A stretch of DNA of 64,000 bases from Hanleya hanleyi (lineage: Eukaryota > Mollusca > Polyplacophora > Lepidopleurida > Hanleyidae), in the NCBI GenBank assembly GCA_036873755.1, contig JAVTVY010018738.1, positions 1 to 64,000 on the forward strand. The letters are read 5' to 3'. This document shows, one piece after another, positions 30,849 to 40,220 of this stretch; the first letter of the stretch is position 1, and the number at the start of each line of letters is the position of its first letter. The notes under the pieces were generated by a model. It was not told where the DNA came from and searched no databases. It saw only the letters and a list, made by a program, of their open reading frames with translations. A program made the position numbers and the translations under genes.

Positions 30849-31193
30849 ATGATGTCTGCGCGAGTACGGAAGCACGCTCCCACGCTCCGTGTATTGAAGA
30901 CGGCCCCACCCGAGTTGGTCCGAACCATTGTACGCGGTGCGGACCCTGACCTTGTACGCTGTCTGTGCGAGATCGGGTACAACCTGTTAAAAGGCAACGT
31001 ACCACGGACTCCGGTTCAGAAGACCAAGTTGGCCAAGCATAAGACAGGTCTCCGAACCTTAGTCCAGAAGCGGGTCCCTCAAACACAAAAGAAAAAGGTG
31101 TTACAGAAAGGTGGCTTTCTCGGGGCCATCTTAGCACCGTTGGCCGCTTCCGTGTTGGGTCCAGTATTGGGTGGACTCTTCGGCCGACAATGA
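30849..31193 (+). CDS. Small basic virion-type protein with hydrophobic Gly-rich tail
   Basis: 114 residues from the ATG at 30849 (a second ATG follows directly). The middle is strongly basic (TPVQKTKLAKHKTGLRTLVQ, KKKVLQKGG) and the end is GGFLGAILAPLAASVLGPVL plus GGLFG. This composition resembles small core or membrane-active proteins of adenovirus-like capsids; the family is not certain. It starts the virion gene cluster, and its stop overlaps the next ATG in the sequence ATGA (31190-31193). Confidence 0.6.
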   Translation: MMSARVRKHAPTLRVLKTAPPELVRTIVRGADPDLVRCLCEIGYNLLKGNVPRTPVQKTKLAKHKTGLRTLVQKRVPQTQKKKVLQKGGFLGAILAPLAASVLGPVLGGLFGRQ

Positions 31194-31996
31194 ACCACAC
31201 GAACAAAATGGTCCTCGTCGAACCACGGTTCCTTCAAAACCTCCAATCACCCTACCCTGTCCCACCTACGGTAAAGACCATAAACACCCTCAATGGAGAG
31301 ATGCAACAGATCTTACAGAGACCGGGGTTAAGCGACAGTGAGAAAGTACAACGGTACAATGAGACGCTTCAACGGTACATGACGTTCATAGACCAATACA
31401 AAACCCTCTCTACCCCACCACCACCGCCACCACCACCTGACACACCGCCGACCTCAGCACCGCTCCAACAGCCGCCATTACCAGGGGTAGCACCCACAGC
31501 CCCACAGTGGGTGGAAGACGAAATGCTGAAGAGTGTACCTGCATCGCTCAAGAAACAAGCTGGCCTGGTATTACAACGGATGAAACAGAATCCTAACATG
31601 ACTTGGAATGATAAAGGCGAACTCCTGGTACAGAATCAGGTGGTTCCCGGCACCCACATGACGGATTTAGTGAATGACCTAATGCGTCAACGCAGGTCGC
31701 ACACGGATCCTCGAGGATGGGAGGTCTTTGCTCAAGGCTTGAAAGACATGCATGTACCACAGGAATTGGTGGGGAACCCCCACCGCTGGGCCTTTATGCA
31801 GCGAACCCAGCAATCGCCGAGTGGGCCACTACCTTCTTGGGAATCCGAATGGGAACCGGAGTCACCCCCCAAAACACCACCACAACGGTCACCTTCTTTT
31901 CAGACACCCCACATCTCCAGAGCCGTGACACGTAGCAAGTCACCGCGACGAACACGACGCCGGACACAACCGCCCAAGGCCTGGAACACCTATTAA
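31190..31996 (+). CDS. Polinton virion-cluster protein with polyproline segment, unknown function
   Basis: 268 residues. The N-terminal part (1-70) looks helical (MQQILQRPGLSDSEKVQRYN). A run of eight prolines (about 77-84) opens a Pro-rich linker. A conserved-looking domain at about 125-205 contains LLVQNQVVPGTHMTDLVNDL and LVGNPHRW. The C-terminus is Ser/Arg- and Pro-rich (TRSKSPRRTRRRTQPP), probably nuclear-targeting or DNA-binding. A second ATG at 31208 could be the real start. The gene overlaps the previous stop by ATGA. Similar proteins are recurrent in Polinton capsid clusters, but the role is unknown to me. Confidence 0.65.
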   Translation: MNHTNKMVLVEPRFLQNLQSPYPVPPTVKTINTLNGEMQQILQRPGLSDSEKVQRYNETLQRYMTFIDQYKTLSTPPPPPPPPDTPPTSAPLQQPPLPGVAPTAPQWVEDEMLKSVPASLKKQAGLVLQRMKQNPNMTWNDKGELLVQNQVVPGTHMTDLVNDLMRQRRSHTDPRGWEVFAQGLKDMHVPQELVGNPHRWAFMQRTQQSPSGPLPSWESEWEPESPPKTPPQRSPSFQTPHISRAVTRSKSPRRTRRRTQPPKAWNTY

Positions 31997-31998
31997 AA
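31991..31998 (+). promoter_or_regulatory. TATA-like box (TATTAAAA) overlapping a stop codon
   Basis: TATTAAAA contains the TAA stop (31994-31996) of the previous gene and lies 32 bases before the ATG at 32030. Confidence 0.45.
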
Positions 31999-32029
31999 CC
32001 AACAGCAGCAGCAGGACAGCTCAGTCGCC

Positions 32030-32818
32030 ATGTTTTACCTCACCCTATCCAGTAACAGTTCGCTGGATGTGTTTCCTGACAACACCGTGGCCAAGTACGT
32101 CACCCAGTTACCGCAACCGTTGCATTTACCTGGACGATGGGAATGTGGCCTCGTGGATATCCAATATCCTTACTCGTGGTACAACGTGCGAGCCGATGAA
32201 GTGTGGTACGAGGTGACCTACGAAGGCAAAAACACCCGACTCACCCTCCCCGAAGGCCAATACGATACCCCCAAGGAGTTCATGGGTGGGCTGTCAAGGC
32301 TGTTGCATTATAAGGCTCTACGGAAGGTCACGAATACTTCAAAACCCATCATATCCTTTCCCTTCAAGAATCACGTGGACTTCGATTACAACGCACACAA
32401 CGACAAGGCACAGCTTATCGTCACCGCCAACGCAAGCGTCGTACTGAGACATATCCTACAGCAAATGCTGGGTTTCGATCTAAAGACGTTCGCTGGTCCC
32501 ACCGCCCACCAAGGCGAGATCCCGATGGATATGAAGTCGGGTATGTACGGACTCTACGTCTACTCGGACGTGGTGGACAACCACATCGTGGGCGATATCA
32601 ACACACCTCTGTTACGGGTGGTCCCCATTAAAAAGACGTATGGAGATCAAGTCACCCACAGTTTCACCCACATGCTCTACCTGCCCGTACGACAAACCGA
32701 CATCAACACGATCACGGTGGATATAAGAGATGACACGGGACGACCGGTGGCATTCGAACGCGGGAAAGTGGTGCTGACACCTCATTTTCGACAAGCACGT
32801 GCTCCCCACTTTGCATAA
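32030..32818 (+). CDS. Minor capsid (penton-like single jelly-roll) protein
   Basis: 262 residues, frame intact. It begins MFYLTLSSNSSLDVFPDNTV and continues FHLPGRWECGLVDIQYPYSW-like blocks (LPGRWECGLVDIQYPYSWYN), the hallmark start of the Polinton minor capsid protein, which forms the capsid vertices like adenovirus penton base. The body is rich in strands (GMYGLYVYSDVVDNHIVGD, TDINTITVDIRDDTGRPVAF), fitting a jelly roll, and ends in FERGKVVLTPHFR. It lies just upstream of the pVI-like and major capsid genes. Its stop shares a base with the next start (TAATG). Confidence 0.88.
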   Translation: MFYLTLSSNSSLDVFPDNTVAKYVTQLPQPLHLPGRWECGLVDIQYPYSWYNVRADEVWYEVTYEGKNTRLTLPEGQYDTPKEFMGGLSRLLHYKALRKVTNTSKPIISFPFKNHVDFDYNAHNDKAQLIVTANASVVLRHILQQMLGFDLKTFAGPTAHQGEIPMDMKSGMYGLYVYSDVVDNHIVGDINTPLLRVVPIKKTYGDQVTHSFTHMLYLPVRQTDINTITVDIRDDTGRPVAFERGKVVLTPHFRQARAPHFA

Positions 32819-33222
32819 TGAAAGTACCTTACGAGTGCGATGCACGCAGCTATATGGACTATTATGCCCAACAGGCCGGGGGTGGCTTTCCGGTCTTTAG
32901 CGGTGCACGCATGCAACGAGGACATGGACTGGGGAACATACTCGGCAGCATCGTCAAAACGTTCCTGCCCTTGGTGACGCGTGGGGTGAAAGCAATCGGC
33001 AAACAAGCGGTACGCAGTGGACTGCAAGTGGCCGGTGATGTCTTGGGGGGTACGGCACCCAAAGAATCCTTGAAACGGCGGGCCAAAGAAGCGGGAGGCG
33101 TATTGGTGGCCAAAGCACAACGCACCGTAGGGAATAAAAGAGCTGCCCCACCGAGACCACGCACCAGTCGACGACCGACCCAGCGACGACGCACATCGAA
33201 GACCCAGGATATCTTTTCTTAA
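32818..33222 (+). CDS. Adenovirus pVI/pX-like membrane-active virion protein
   Basis: 134 residues. After a short acidic start comes AQQAGGGFPVFSGARMQRG, then GLGNILGSIVKTFLPLV, an amphipathic Gly-containing helix, then KAIGKQAVRSGLQVAGDVLG and a very basic C-terminus (PPRPRTSRRPTQRRRTSK). This matches in layout the small virion protein between minor and major capsid genes of Polintons, compared with adenovirus pVI. The QAGG-G site could be a cleavage site of the protease encoded downstream (inference). The start overlaps the previous stop as TAATG. Confidence 0.75.
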   Translation: MKVPYECDARSYMDYYAQQAGGGFPVFSGARMQRGHGLGNILGSIVKTFLPLVTRGVKAIGKQAVRSGLQVAGDVLGGTAPKESLKRRAKEAGGVLVAKAQRTVGNKRAAPPRPRTSRRPTQRRRTSKTQDIFS

Positions 33223-33225
33223 AAG

Positions 33226-34520
33226 ATGTCCTTGATCCACGCCGAGTCCTGCCCCTCCACCAACAATGAATTGCCGCCCACACAGACCAGTGCCGAACAA
33301 GGATTGTGGGTGGAGCATCTCCCGCTCTCCAGCATCAACTAAACAGGGCCCATCGAGTTCACCATCAGTAATGCGGATACGGCCTATGTGGATTTAGCCC
33401 ATACATACTTGTATGTGAAAGCCAAGGTGTTCAATGGGGATAGCACCAGAATCATCCAAGCTGCAACGGTGGGCCCGACGAATCTCTGGCTGCCCTCGAT
33501 GTTTCAACAGGTGGATATTTTTCTCAGCGACAAACTCATCAGTGACTCGACTAACACGTACCCCTATCGAGCCTACATCGAGACACTGTTGTCGTATGGC
33601 CGAGAGGCTAAAAAATCTCAGCTGACAGCCGCTTTATTCTACCAGGATACACCCGAGCACATGGACACGGTGGACAATGTGGAATATAACAAACGGAAGG
33701 CTTTCACTGCGAATATTGCCTCGGTGGATCTCATGGGTCGACTGCACGCAGACATGTTCATACAAGACCGGTACCTCTTGAACAAGATCCCCATCAAAAT
33801 CCGACTGATACGGGCGCCTCCGACCTTCGCCTTGATGGCCACTAACGTAGATGGGCATGCAGCTGACTATAAGATTGTTATCCAAGACGCAGTCCTGTAT
33901 GTCCGAAAAGTGAAACCGAATCCAGCCGTTCAATTGGGACACATGAAAGCCTTGGAAACAAAACCAGCCCAGTACCCTATCCGACGTGTACAAACCAAAG
34001 TGTTCTCTGTGCCTGCTGGAAATATGAGCGCCAACAAAGAAAACCTTTCCTGGGGGAACTACCCAAGCGATTGATCCTGGCCTGTGTGGAAAATGCCAGT
34101 TTCAGCGGAGCCTACCCAGAGAATCCGTTTGACTTTAAACATTTCGGCATCAATTTTGTGGCCCTGCATGTGGATGGACAACAGGTCCCAGCCACGGCCT
34201 TAACACCGAACTTTGGGCGCAGAAATTTCATTCGAGCCTATCAGAGCCTGTTTACAGCCACCGGTCAAATCAACCAGGACGAAGGGAATTTGATCAGTCG
34301 GGAGGACTACGGGAACGGATACACGTTGTTCTGTTTCGATCTGACCCCCACCTTAGAGAACGACCATCAGCTGGCCCTGGCCAAGCAAGGCAATTTACGG
34401 TTGGAAATCCACTTTGCACGAGCCCTAGCGACCACCGTCAATGTGATCTGTTACGCCGAGTTTGACGACATCATTCAAGTGGACAAAGCGCGCAACGTCC
34501 TGTGTGACTTCTCCACCTAA
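33226..34520 (+). pseudogene. Polinton major capsid protein (double jelly roll), two lesions
   Basis: The gene starts at the ATG at 33226, three bases after the previous stop. The first 38 codons end at an in-frame TAA (33340-33342). The frame resumes with AYVDLAHTYLYVKAKVFNG, VGPTNLWLPSMFQQVDIFLS and NTYPYRAYIETLLSYGREAK, the conserved start of the major capsid family. Near 34046 one base is missing compared with the duplicated copy (36726-36736), so the rest (RLILACVENASFSGAYPENP, HFGINFVALHVDGQQ to VICYAEFDDIIQVDK) lies in another frame. The product would be the hexon-like shell protein of about 430 residues. It is followed after one base by the protease gene. Confidence 0.92.
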
Positions 34521-34521
34521 C

Positions 34522-34995
34522 ATGGATACAGACCAGATAACCACCGTGCTGGAGAATGACCCAGAGACACGTATGGTCTTTCAAGGGGTGTTCGCCCAAG
34601 ATGTGTTCCCATTAGACCGTATGTATCCTGCTGCTTACGTTCTCAACACGGACCCGATGGATCGGCCCGGTGAACATTGGGTGGCCGTGTACTTGACAGA
34701 ACAGCAGGGCGAATACTTTGACCCGTACGGCCTGCCACCCCTCCATCCCGATTTAACAGACTTCATGGATCAAGGCGCAGAGACGTGGTGTTGGAACAGT
34801 CAAACGTTGCAAAGCCTGACCAGTAGCGTGTGCGGACAATATTGCTTGTTTTACCTGTACCATCGATGCCGGGGAAGACCCTTATCTACCATCGTACAGA
34901 TGTTTGACGAGTACCCCAAGGCCGAGGACCGCGATGTACTCGTATATGACTGGGCCGCCCATCATTTCAATGTACAAGCCCCATTCTGGGCTTAA
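34522..34995 (+). CDS. Adenain-type cysteine protease
   Basis: 157 residues, frame intact. Family-specific residues are visible: His52 in GEHWVAVYL, Asp67 in YFDPYG, Gln97 in SQTLQSLTSSVCG and Cys104 in VCGQYCLFYL, with seven residues between Gln and Cys as in adenain. It should cut capsid precursor proteins during maturation. The ATG follows the major capsid stop by one base. The last codons (APFWA) lie inside the first of several AAGCCCC..GGGCTT repeats. A duplicated, frameshifted copy lies at 37210-37682. Confidence 0.92.
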   Translation: MDTDQITTVLENDPETRMVFQGVFAQDVFPLDRMYPAAYVLNTDPMDRPGEHWVAVYLTEQQGEYFDPYGLPPLHPDLTDFMDQGAETWCWNSQTLQSLTSSVCGQYCLFYLYHRCRGRPLSTIVQMFDEYPKAEDRDVLVYDWAAHHFNVQAPFWA

Positions 34996-35181
34996 GTTCT
35001 TTCAATGTACACACGCCCGCTGTTCTGGGCTTAAGTTTACAAGCCCCCTGTTCTGGGTTTCAGTTCTTTCAATGTACAAGCCCCCTGTTCTGGGCTTCAG
35101 TTCTTTCAATGTACAAGCCCCCCTGTTCTGGGCTTCAGTTTTCACGTGGTTGTTCTCACGTTGTTGTTGTTACTGAATAAA
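34965..35181 (+). terminator. Tandem hairpin repeats and poly(A) signal after the protease
   Basis: About five units of TTTCAATGTACAAGCCCC...TTCTGGGCTT follow each other (34965-35135). Each can fold AAGCCC with GGGCTT. The first includes the end of the protease gene and its stop. AATAAA lies at 35176-35181. The copy in the duplicate is 37652-37867. Confidence 0.65.
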
Positions 35182-35640
35182 AAACAAAATGAGATCTCAC
35201 CAAAAAAACCCTGTCTTGTGTGTTTTCTATATGAGCATAATGCATGAAACTGGCTTTGAACACCGTATTAGCCAATCAGTGGCCTAGAATAGAGCCAAAG
35301 GTAACCCATCCATGTCCAGAAAACATTACCCGGTTGTACAAGAACCCGGATGTAGACGCGGATGTAGGCGAAAGCATCCCAGTACCCGGATGTAGGCGCA
35401 GACGTGAGCGAAATTCTAGTACCCGTCCATTGGTTCTTTTATCGATCGCTCATTGGCTCTTTTTCTCGACCGCTGATTGGTCCAAATGGAACTGCCCATC
35501 CTTCCCAGGTTAATTTACAATCCCGTTTTGGGGTTCAAGCTCTGTATATCGATGCCGCAACATTGTCTCCGAACCTTGCCGAAAGGGAGACCTTGAACCT
35601 TTTGACCTGGATGTGACCTTTGACCTTTTGCCCCGTCATT
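35182..35640. promoter_or_regulatory. Non-coding segment with CCAAT-box repeats
   Basis: No gene is recognised. CGACCGCTGATTGG and ATCGATCGCTCATTGG units (35420-35480) carry CCAAT boxes on the complementary strand. The segment from AGCATAATGCATGAAACTGG to TTTCCCAGGTTAAT-type sequence also occurs in both arms of element B (48395-48655 and 52050-52340) and in the duplicate at 37914-38195. Confidence 0.6.
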
Positions 35641-36218
35641 CATCCGCGCACTGCCGGTGATGACGCGCGCGCGCGCGCTGCGGCCGTGGCGGGCCGGGCC
35701 GGGAAAACCCCCGGAGGTTGAACATCTGGACGTCTAAGGGGAACATTGGAACTCTTCCGGGTTTGGAGGTAGTTTTAGTAAAACCGTCACAACCCACGTG
35801 ACCTGCGCAGCAGAATAGAAACGACACCCGAGTCTAACTCCCTCACATAGGCTTCACATGGATACCTCACTCGATCCCATCGGCCCACTAGTGGCCCACC
35901 TAGATCCCAACACGTCTATGTCCATACCCTTTGTCCACTGCGCATGCGCAGAGTGACGATATTTCAACCCCGCACTCACCCCATCAGATGCCCCCTCACA
36001 TAGGCTTCACATGGATACCTCACTCGATCCCATCGGCCCGCGAGTGGCTCCCCTAGATCCCAAAACGTCTATTTTCATACACTTTGTCTATTGCGCATGC
36101 GCAGAATGACGATATTCCTACCCCACATCCATCCCATCGGTTGCCCCCTCACATAGGCTTCACATTGATACCTCACTCGACCCCATCGGACCATTAGTGG
36201 CCCCCCTAATCCAAAAAC

Positions 36219-37208
36219 GAACTCATCAGTGACTCGACCAACACGTACCCCTATCGAGCCTACATCGAGACACTGTTGTCGTATGGCCGAGAGGCTAAAA
36301 AATCTCAGCTGACAGCCGCTTTATTCTACCAGGACACACCCGAGCACATGGACACGGTGGACAATGTGGAATATAACAAACGGAAGGCTTTCACTGCGAA
36401 TATTGCCTCGGTGGATCTCATGGGTCGATTGCACGCAGACATGTTCATACAAGACCGGTACCTCTTGAACAAGATCCCCATCAAAATCCGACTGATACGG
36501 GCGCCTCCGACCTTCGCCTTGATGGCCACTAACGTAGAGGGGCATGCAGCTGACTATAAGATTGTTATCCAAGACGCAGTCCTGTATGTCCGAAAAGTGA
36601 AACCGAATCCAGCCGTTCAATTGGGACACATGAAAGCCTTGGAAACAAAACCAGCCCAGTACCCTATCCGACGTGTACAAACCAAAGTGTTCTCTGTGCC
36701 TGCTGGAAATATGAGCGCCAACAAAGAAAACCTGTTCCTGGGGGAACTACCCAAGCGATTGATCCTGGCCTGTGTGGAAAATGCCAGTTTCAGTGGAGCC
36801 TACCCAGAGAATCCGTTTGACTTTAAACATTTCGGCATCAATTTTGTGGCCCTGCATGTGGATGGACAACAGGTCCCAGCCACGGCCTTAACACCGAACT
36901 TTGGGCGCAGAAATTTCATTCGAGCCTATCAGAGCCTGTTTACAGCCACCGGTCAAATCAACCAGGACGAAGGGAATTTGATCAGTCGGGAGGACTACGG
37001 GAACGGATACACGTTGTTCTGTTTCGATCTGACCCCCAACTTAGAGAACGACCATCAGCTGGCCCTGGCCAAGCAAGGCAATTTACGGTTGGAAATCCAC
37101 TTTGCACGAGCCCTAGCGACCACCGTCAATGTGATCTGTTACGCCGAGTTTGACGACATCATTCAAGTGGACAAAGCGCGCAACGTCCTGTGTGACTTCT
37201 CCACCTAA
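36219..37208 (+). pseudogene. 5'-truncated second copy of the major capsid gene
   Basis: The frame is open from the junction to the stop, covering about the last three quarters of the capsid protein (from the SDSTNTYPYRAYIETLLSYG region to NVLCDFST). It lacks the start, and TIR sequence is fused in front. It does not carry the one-base loss found near 34046 in the first copy, so that loss happened after the duplication. Confidence 0.9.
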
Positions 37209-37209
37209 C

Positions 37210-37682
37210 ATGGATACAGACCAGATAACCACCGTGCTGGAGAATGACCCAGAGACACGTATGGTCTTTCAAGGGGTGTTCGCCCGAGATGTGTTCCCAT
37301 TAGACCGTATGTATCCTGCTGCATACGTTCTCAACACGGACCCGATGGATCGGCCCGGTGAACATTGGGTGGCCGTGTACTTGACAGAACAGCAGGGCGA
37401 ATACTTTGACCCGTACGGCCTGCCACCCTCCATCCCGATTTAACAGACTTCATGGATCAAGGCACAGAGACGTGGTGTTGGAGCAGTCAAACGTTGCAAA
37501 GCCTGACCAGTAGCGTGTGCGGACAATATTGCTTGTTTTACCTGTACCATCGATGCCGGGGAAGACCCTTATCTACCATCGTGCAGATGTTTGACGAGTA
37601 CCCCAAGGCCGAGGACCGCGATGTACTCGTCTATGACTGGGCCGCCCATCATTTCAATGTACAAGCCCCATTCTGGGCTTAA
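37210..37682 (+). pseudogene. Second copy of the adenain-type protease, frameshifted
   Basis: The start and the His and Asp blocks (GEHWVAVYL, YFDPYG) are intact. One C is missing in the run at about 37426-37429 (three Cs in place of four in copy 1), which leads to an early stop near 37441. The Gln/Cys part (37452-37682) remains in another frame. Confidence 0.9.
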
Positions 37683-38321
37683 GTTCTTTCAATGTACACA
37701 CGCCCGCTGTTCTGGGCTTAAGTTTACAAGCCCCCTGTTCTGGGCTTCAGTTCTTTCAATGTACAAGCCCCTGTTCTGGGCTTCAGTTCTTTCAATGTAC
37801 AAGCCCCTTGTTCTGGGCTTCAGTTTTCACGTGGTTGTTCTCACGTTGTTGTTGTTCACTGAATAAAAAAATGAGATCTCACCAAAAACCCTGTCTTGTG
37901 TGTTTTCTATATGAGCATAATGCATGAAACTGGCTTTGAACACCGTATTAGCCAATCAGTGGCCTAGAATAGAGCCAAAGGTAACCCATCCATGTCCAGA
38001 AAACATTACCCGGGTGTACAAGAACCCGGATGTAGACGCGGACGTAGGCGAAAGCATCCCAGTACCCGGATGTAGGCGCAGACGTGAGCGAAATTCTAGT
38101 ACCCGTCCATTGGTTCTTTTTATCGATCGCTCATTGGCTCTTTTTCTCGACCGCTGATTGGTCCAAATGGAACTGCCCATCCTTCCCAGGTTAATTTACA
38201 ATCCCGTTTTGGGGTTCAAGCTCTGTATATCGATGCCGCAACATTGTCTCCGAACCTTGCCGAAAGGAAGACCTTGAACCTTTTGACCTGGATGTGACCT
38301 TTGACCTTTTGCCCCGTCATT
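37683..38321. other. Duplicate of hairpin repeats and CCAAT segment
   Basis: This is the second copy of 34996-35640, with AATAAA at 37862-37867. No gene is present. Confidence 0.75.
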
Positions 38322-40214
38322 CATCCGCGCACTGCCGGTGATGACGCGCGCGCGCGCGCTGCGGCCGTGGCGGGCCGGGCCGGGAAAACCCCCGGAGGTT
38401 GAACATCTGGACGTCTAAGGGGAACATTGGAACTCTTCTGGGTTTGGAGGTAGTTTTAGTAAAACCGTCACAACCCACGTGACCTGCGCAGCAGAATAGA
38501 AACGACACCCGAGTCTAACTCCCTCACATAGGCTTCACATGGATACCTCACTCGATCCCATCGGCCCACTAGTGGCCCACCTAGATCCCAACACGTCTAT
38601 GTCCATACCCTTTGTCCACTGCGCATGCGCAGAGTGACGATATTTCAACCCCGCACTCACCACATCAGATGCCCCCCTCACATAGGCTTCACATGGATAC
38701 CTCACTCGATCCCATCGGCCCGCGAGTGGCTCCCCTAGATCCCAAAACGTCTATTTTCATACACTTTGTCTATTGCGCATGCGCAGAATGGCGATATTCC
38801 TACCCCACATCCATCCCATCGGTTGCCCCCTCACATAGGCTTCACATTGATACCTCACTCGACCCCATCGGACCATTAGTGGCCCCCCTAATCCAAAAAC
38901 GTCCACCCCGTATGGACCTATACACCCATAGCCATGCAGTATAGGCCTATGGGCCTACCCAGGCCTCGGTGACTTTTTCCAAAAATTTCACCGTTTCGCT
39001 TCGGGACCCTTCCCATCGTGTTCTAAATGACGAGGCGTGAAAAACAAATCGAAGCAACCCATATCACAATGAACGTGTGTGAATTTCCCAGGTTGGACCT
39101 ATACTCCCCATATAGCCAGCCTATAGGCCTATATACAGACCTCAGTGACTTTTTCCAAAAATTTCACCGTTTCGCTCCGGGACCCTTCCCATTGTCATTT
39201 TCTTGGCGAGACGAGAAAAACGCGACCCCACAACCCATAGTAAAGCCCACGAAAAAAATTGACCATCCCCATACCCCATACAGGCATTTTCCCTTATATT
39301 GTATAATACAGATCCCTATTGTAGGGGTAAAGTCCGTATTCCGCTTTTTTTCTGGAGAAATTTTTACATGCACCCACCCCATTGACTTGATAGGCAGGTT
39401 CCAATAAGCCCGGGGACCGAGATTAGCCCTTTTGGCTAGAGTTGATAGGGGTTTCCCCCTATTTTAGGGGTAACGTCCGTATTCCGCTTTTTATAGTTTC
39501 GGGGAAAAATCCTAATTTTGGATGCCCCCTCACATCGGCTTCACATTGATACCTCATACAACTCCATCGGCCCATTAGGGGCTCCCCTAGATCCCAAAAT
39601 GTCTATTTCCATACCCTTTTCCCACAATTCCCTCTCTGCGCATGCGTAGAATGGTGACAACGCTCGAGCCACTAGTCCAGTCAGATGCCCCCCTCACATA
39701 GGCTTCACATTGATACCTCATACGACTCCATCGGCCCATTAGGGACTCCCCTAGATCCCAAAACGTCTATTTCCATACCCTTTTGCCACAATTCCCTGTC
39801 TGCGCATGCGCAGAATGGTGACAACGCCCGAGCTCCTAGTCCAGTCCGATGCCCCTTCATGAATGCTTCACATTGATACCTCATATGACCCCATTGGACC
39901 ATTAGTGGCTCCACTAGGGACCCACCTATGTCACAAAACGTCTATTTAGGTATTCCCCGTATACATTAACATTGGAAGTCAACCCATGGGACTACTTTCT
40001 GTCCGCGGAAGCTTTCTCCCGCGAGCGCATCACCACCAGACCGCATCACCGCGGAAGAATTCGAGGTCAAAGGTTGCCGGAACTATAGCCTAGATAGGTC
40101 AGTACATGCCTTGATCACATGATCGTCACGTGATCAAGTTCCTCCTCAAATCCTCCCCTGTGACGTCATTACATCCGGGTGAAATGAGGTCGGATTTACG
40201 CTTACTATACTACT
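38322..40214. repeat. Right terminal inverted repeat of element A
   Basis: The reverse complement of 23153-25095, ending CGCTTACTATACTACT. TGACGTCA is at 40161-40168, and TGCGCATGCGCA-type palindromes lie near 38620, 38776, 39637 (changed) and 39800. An extra block of about 180 bp (around 38990-39165) repeats the CCAAAAATTTCACCGTTTCG region and is not in the left TIR. Confidence 0.88.
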
Positions 40215-40220
40215 TGTGTC
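40215..40220. repeat. Right target-site duplication of element A (TGTGTC)
   Basis: An exact repeat of 23147-23152. Confidence 0.95.

Larger units (their letters stand above)
33530..38905. repeat. ~2.7-kb tandem duplication within element A
   Basis: Bases about 33530-36218 and 36219-38905 are direct copies that differ by few substitutions and small indels. The unit runs from inside the major capsid gene through the protease, the CCAAT segment and part of the right TIR. The junction (36213-36225) joins TIR sequence CCAAAAACG to capsid codons AACTCATCAGTG. Each unit ends with CCCCCTAATCCAAAAACG. Confidence 0.93.
23153..40214 (+). mobile_element. Element A: near-complete Polinton/Maverick without a polymerase gene
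   Basis: The element has inverted terminal repeats starting AGTAGTATAGTAAGCG, a 6-bp target duplication and the Polinton gene set of integrase, packaging ATPase, major capsid, minor capsid and adenain-type protease. The capsid-side genes all read left to right, and one zinc-finger gene reads the other way at the left. No exonuclease or polymerase motifs were found in any frame inside it, so DNA polymerase B is absent. About 2.7 kb near the right end is a tandem duplication, so the ancestral length would be about 14.4 kb. Integrase, ATPase and major capsid genes carry disabling changes. Polintons are the endogenous relatives of adintoviruses; this copy could not make particles on its own. Confidence 0.93.

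Noticed and set aside
31369..31599. Gly-rich minus-strand frame
   Set aside because: It is antisense to the polyproline segment of the gene at 31190-31996.
32782..33318. 178-residue minus-strand frame opposite the pVI-like gene
   Set aside because: It is antisense to two overlapping real genes, has no motif and is explained by GC-rich codon use of the sense strand.
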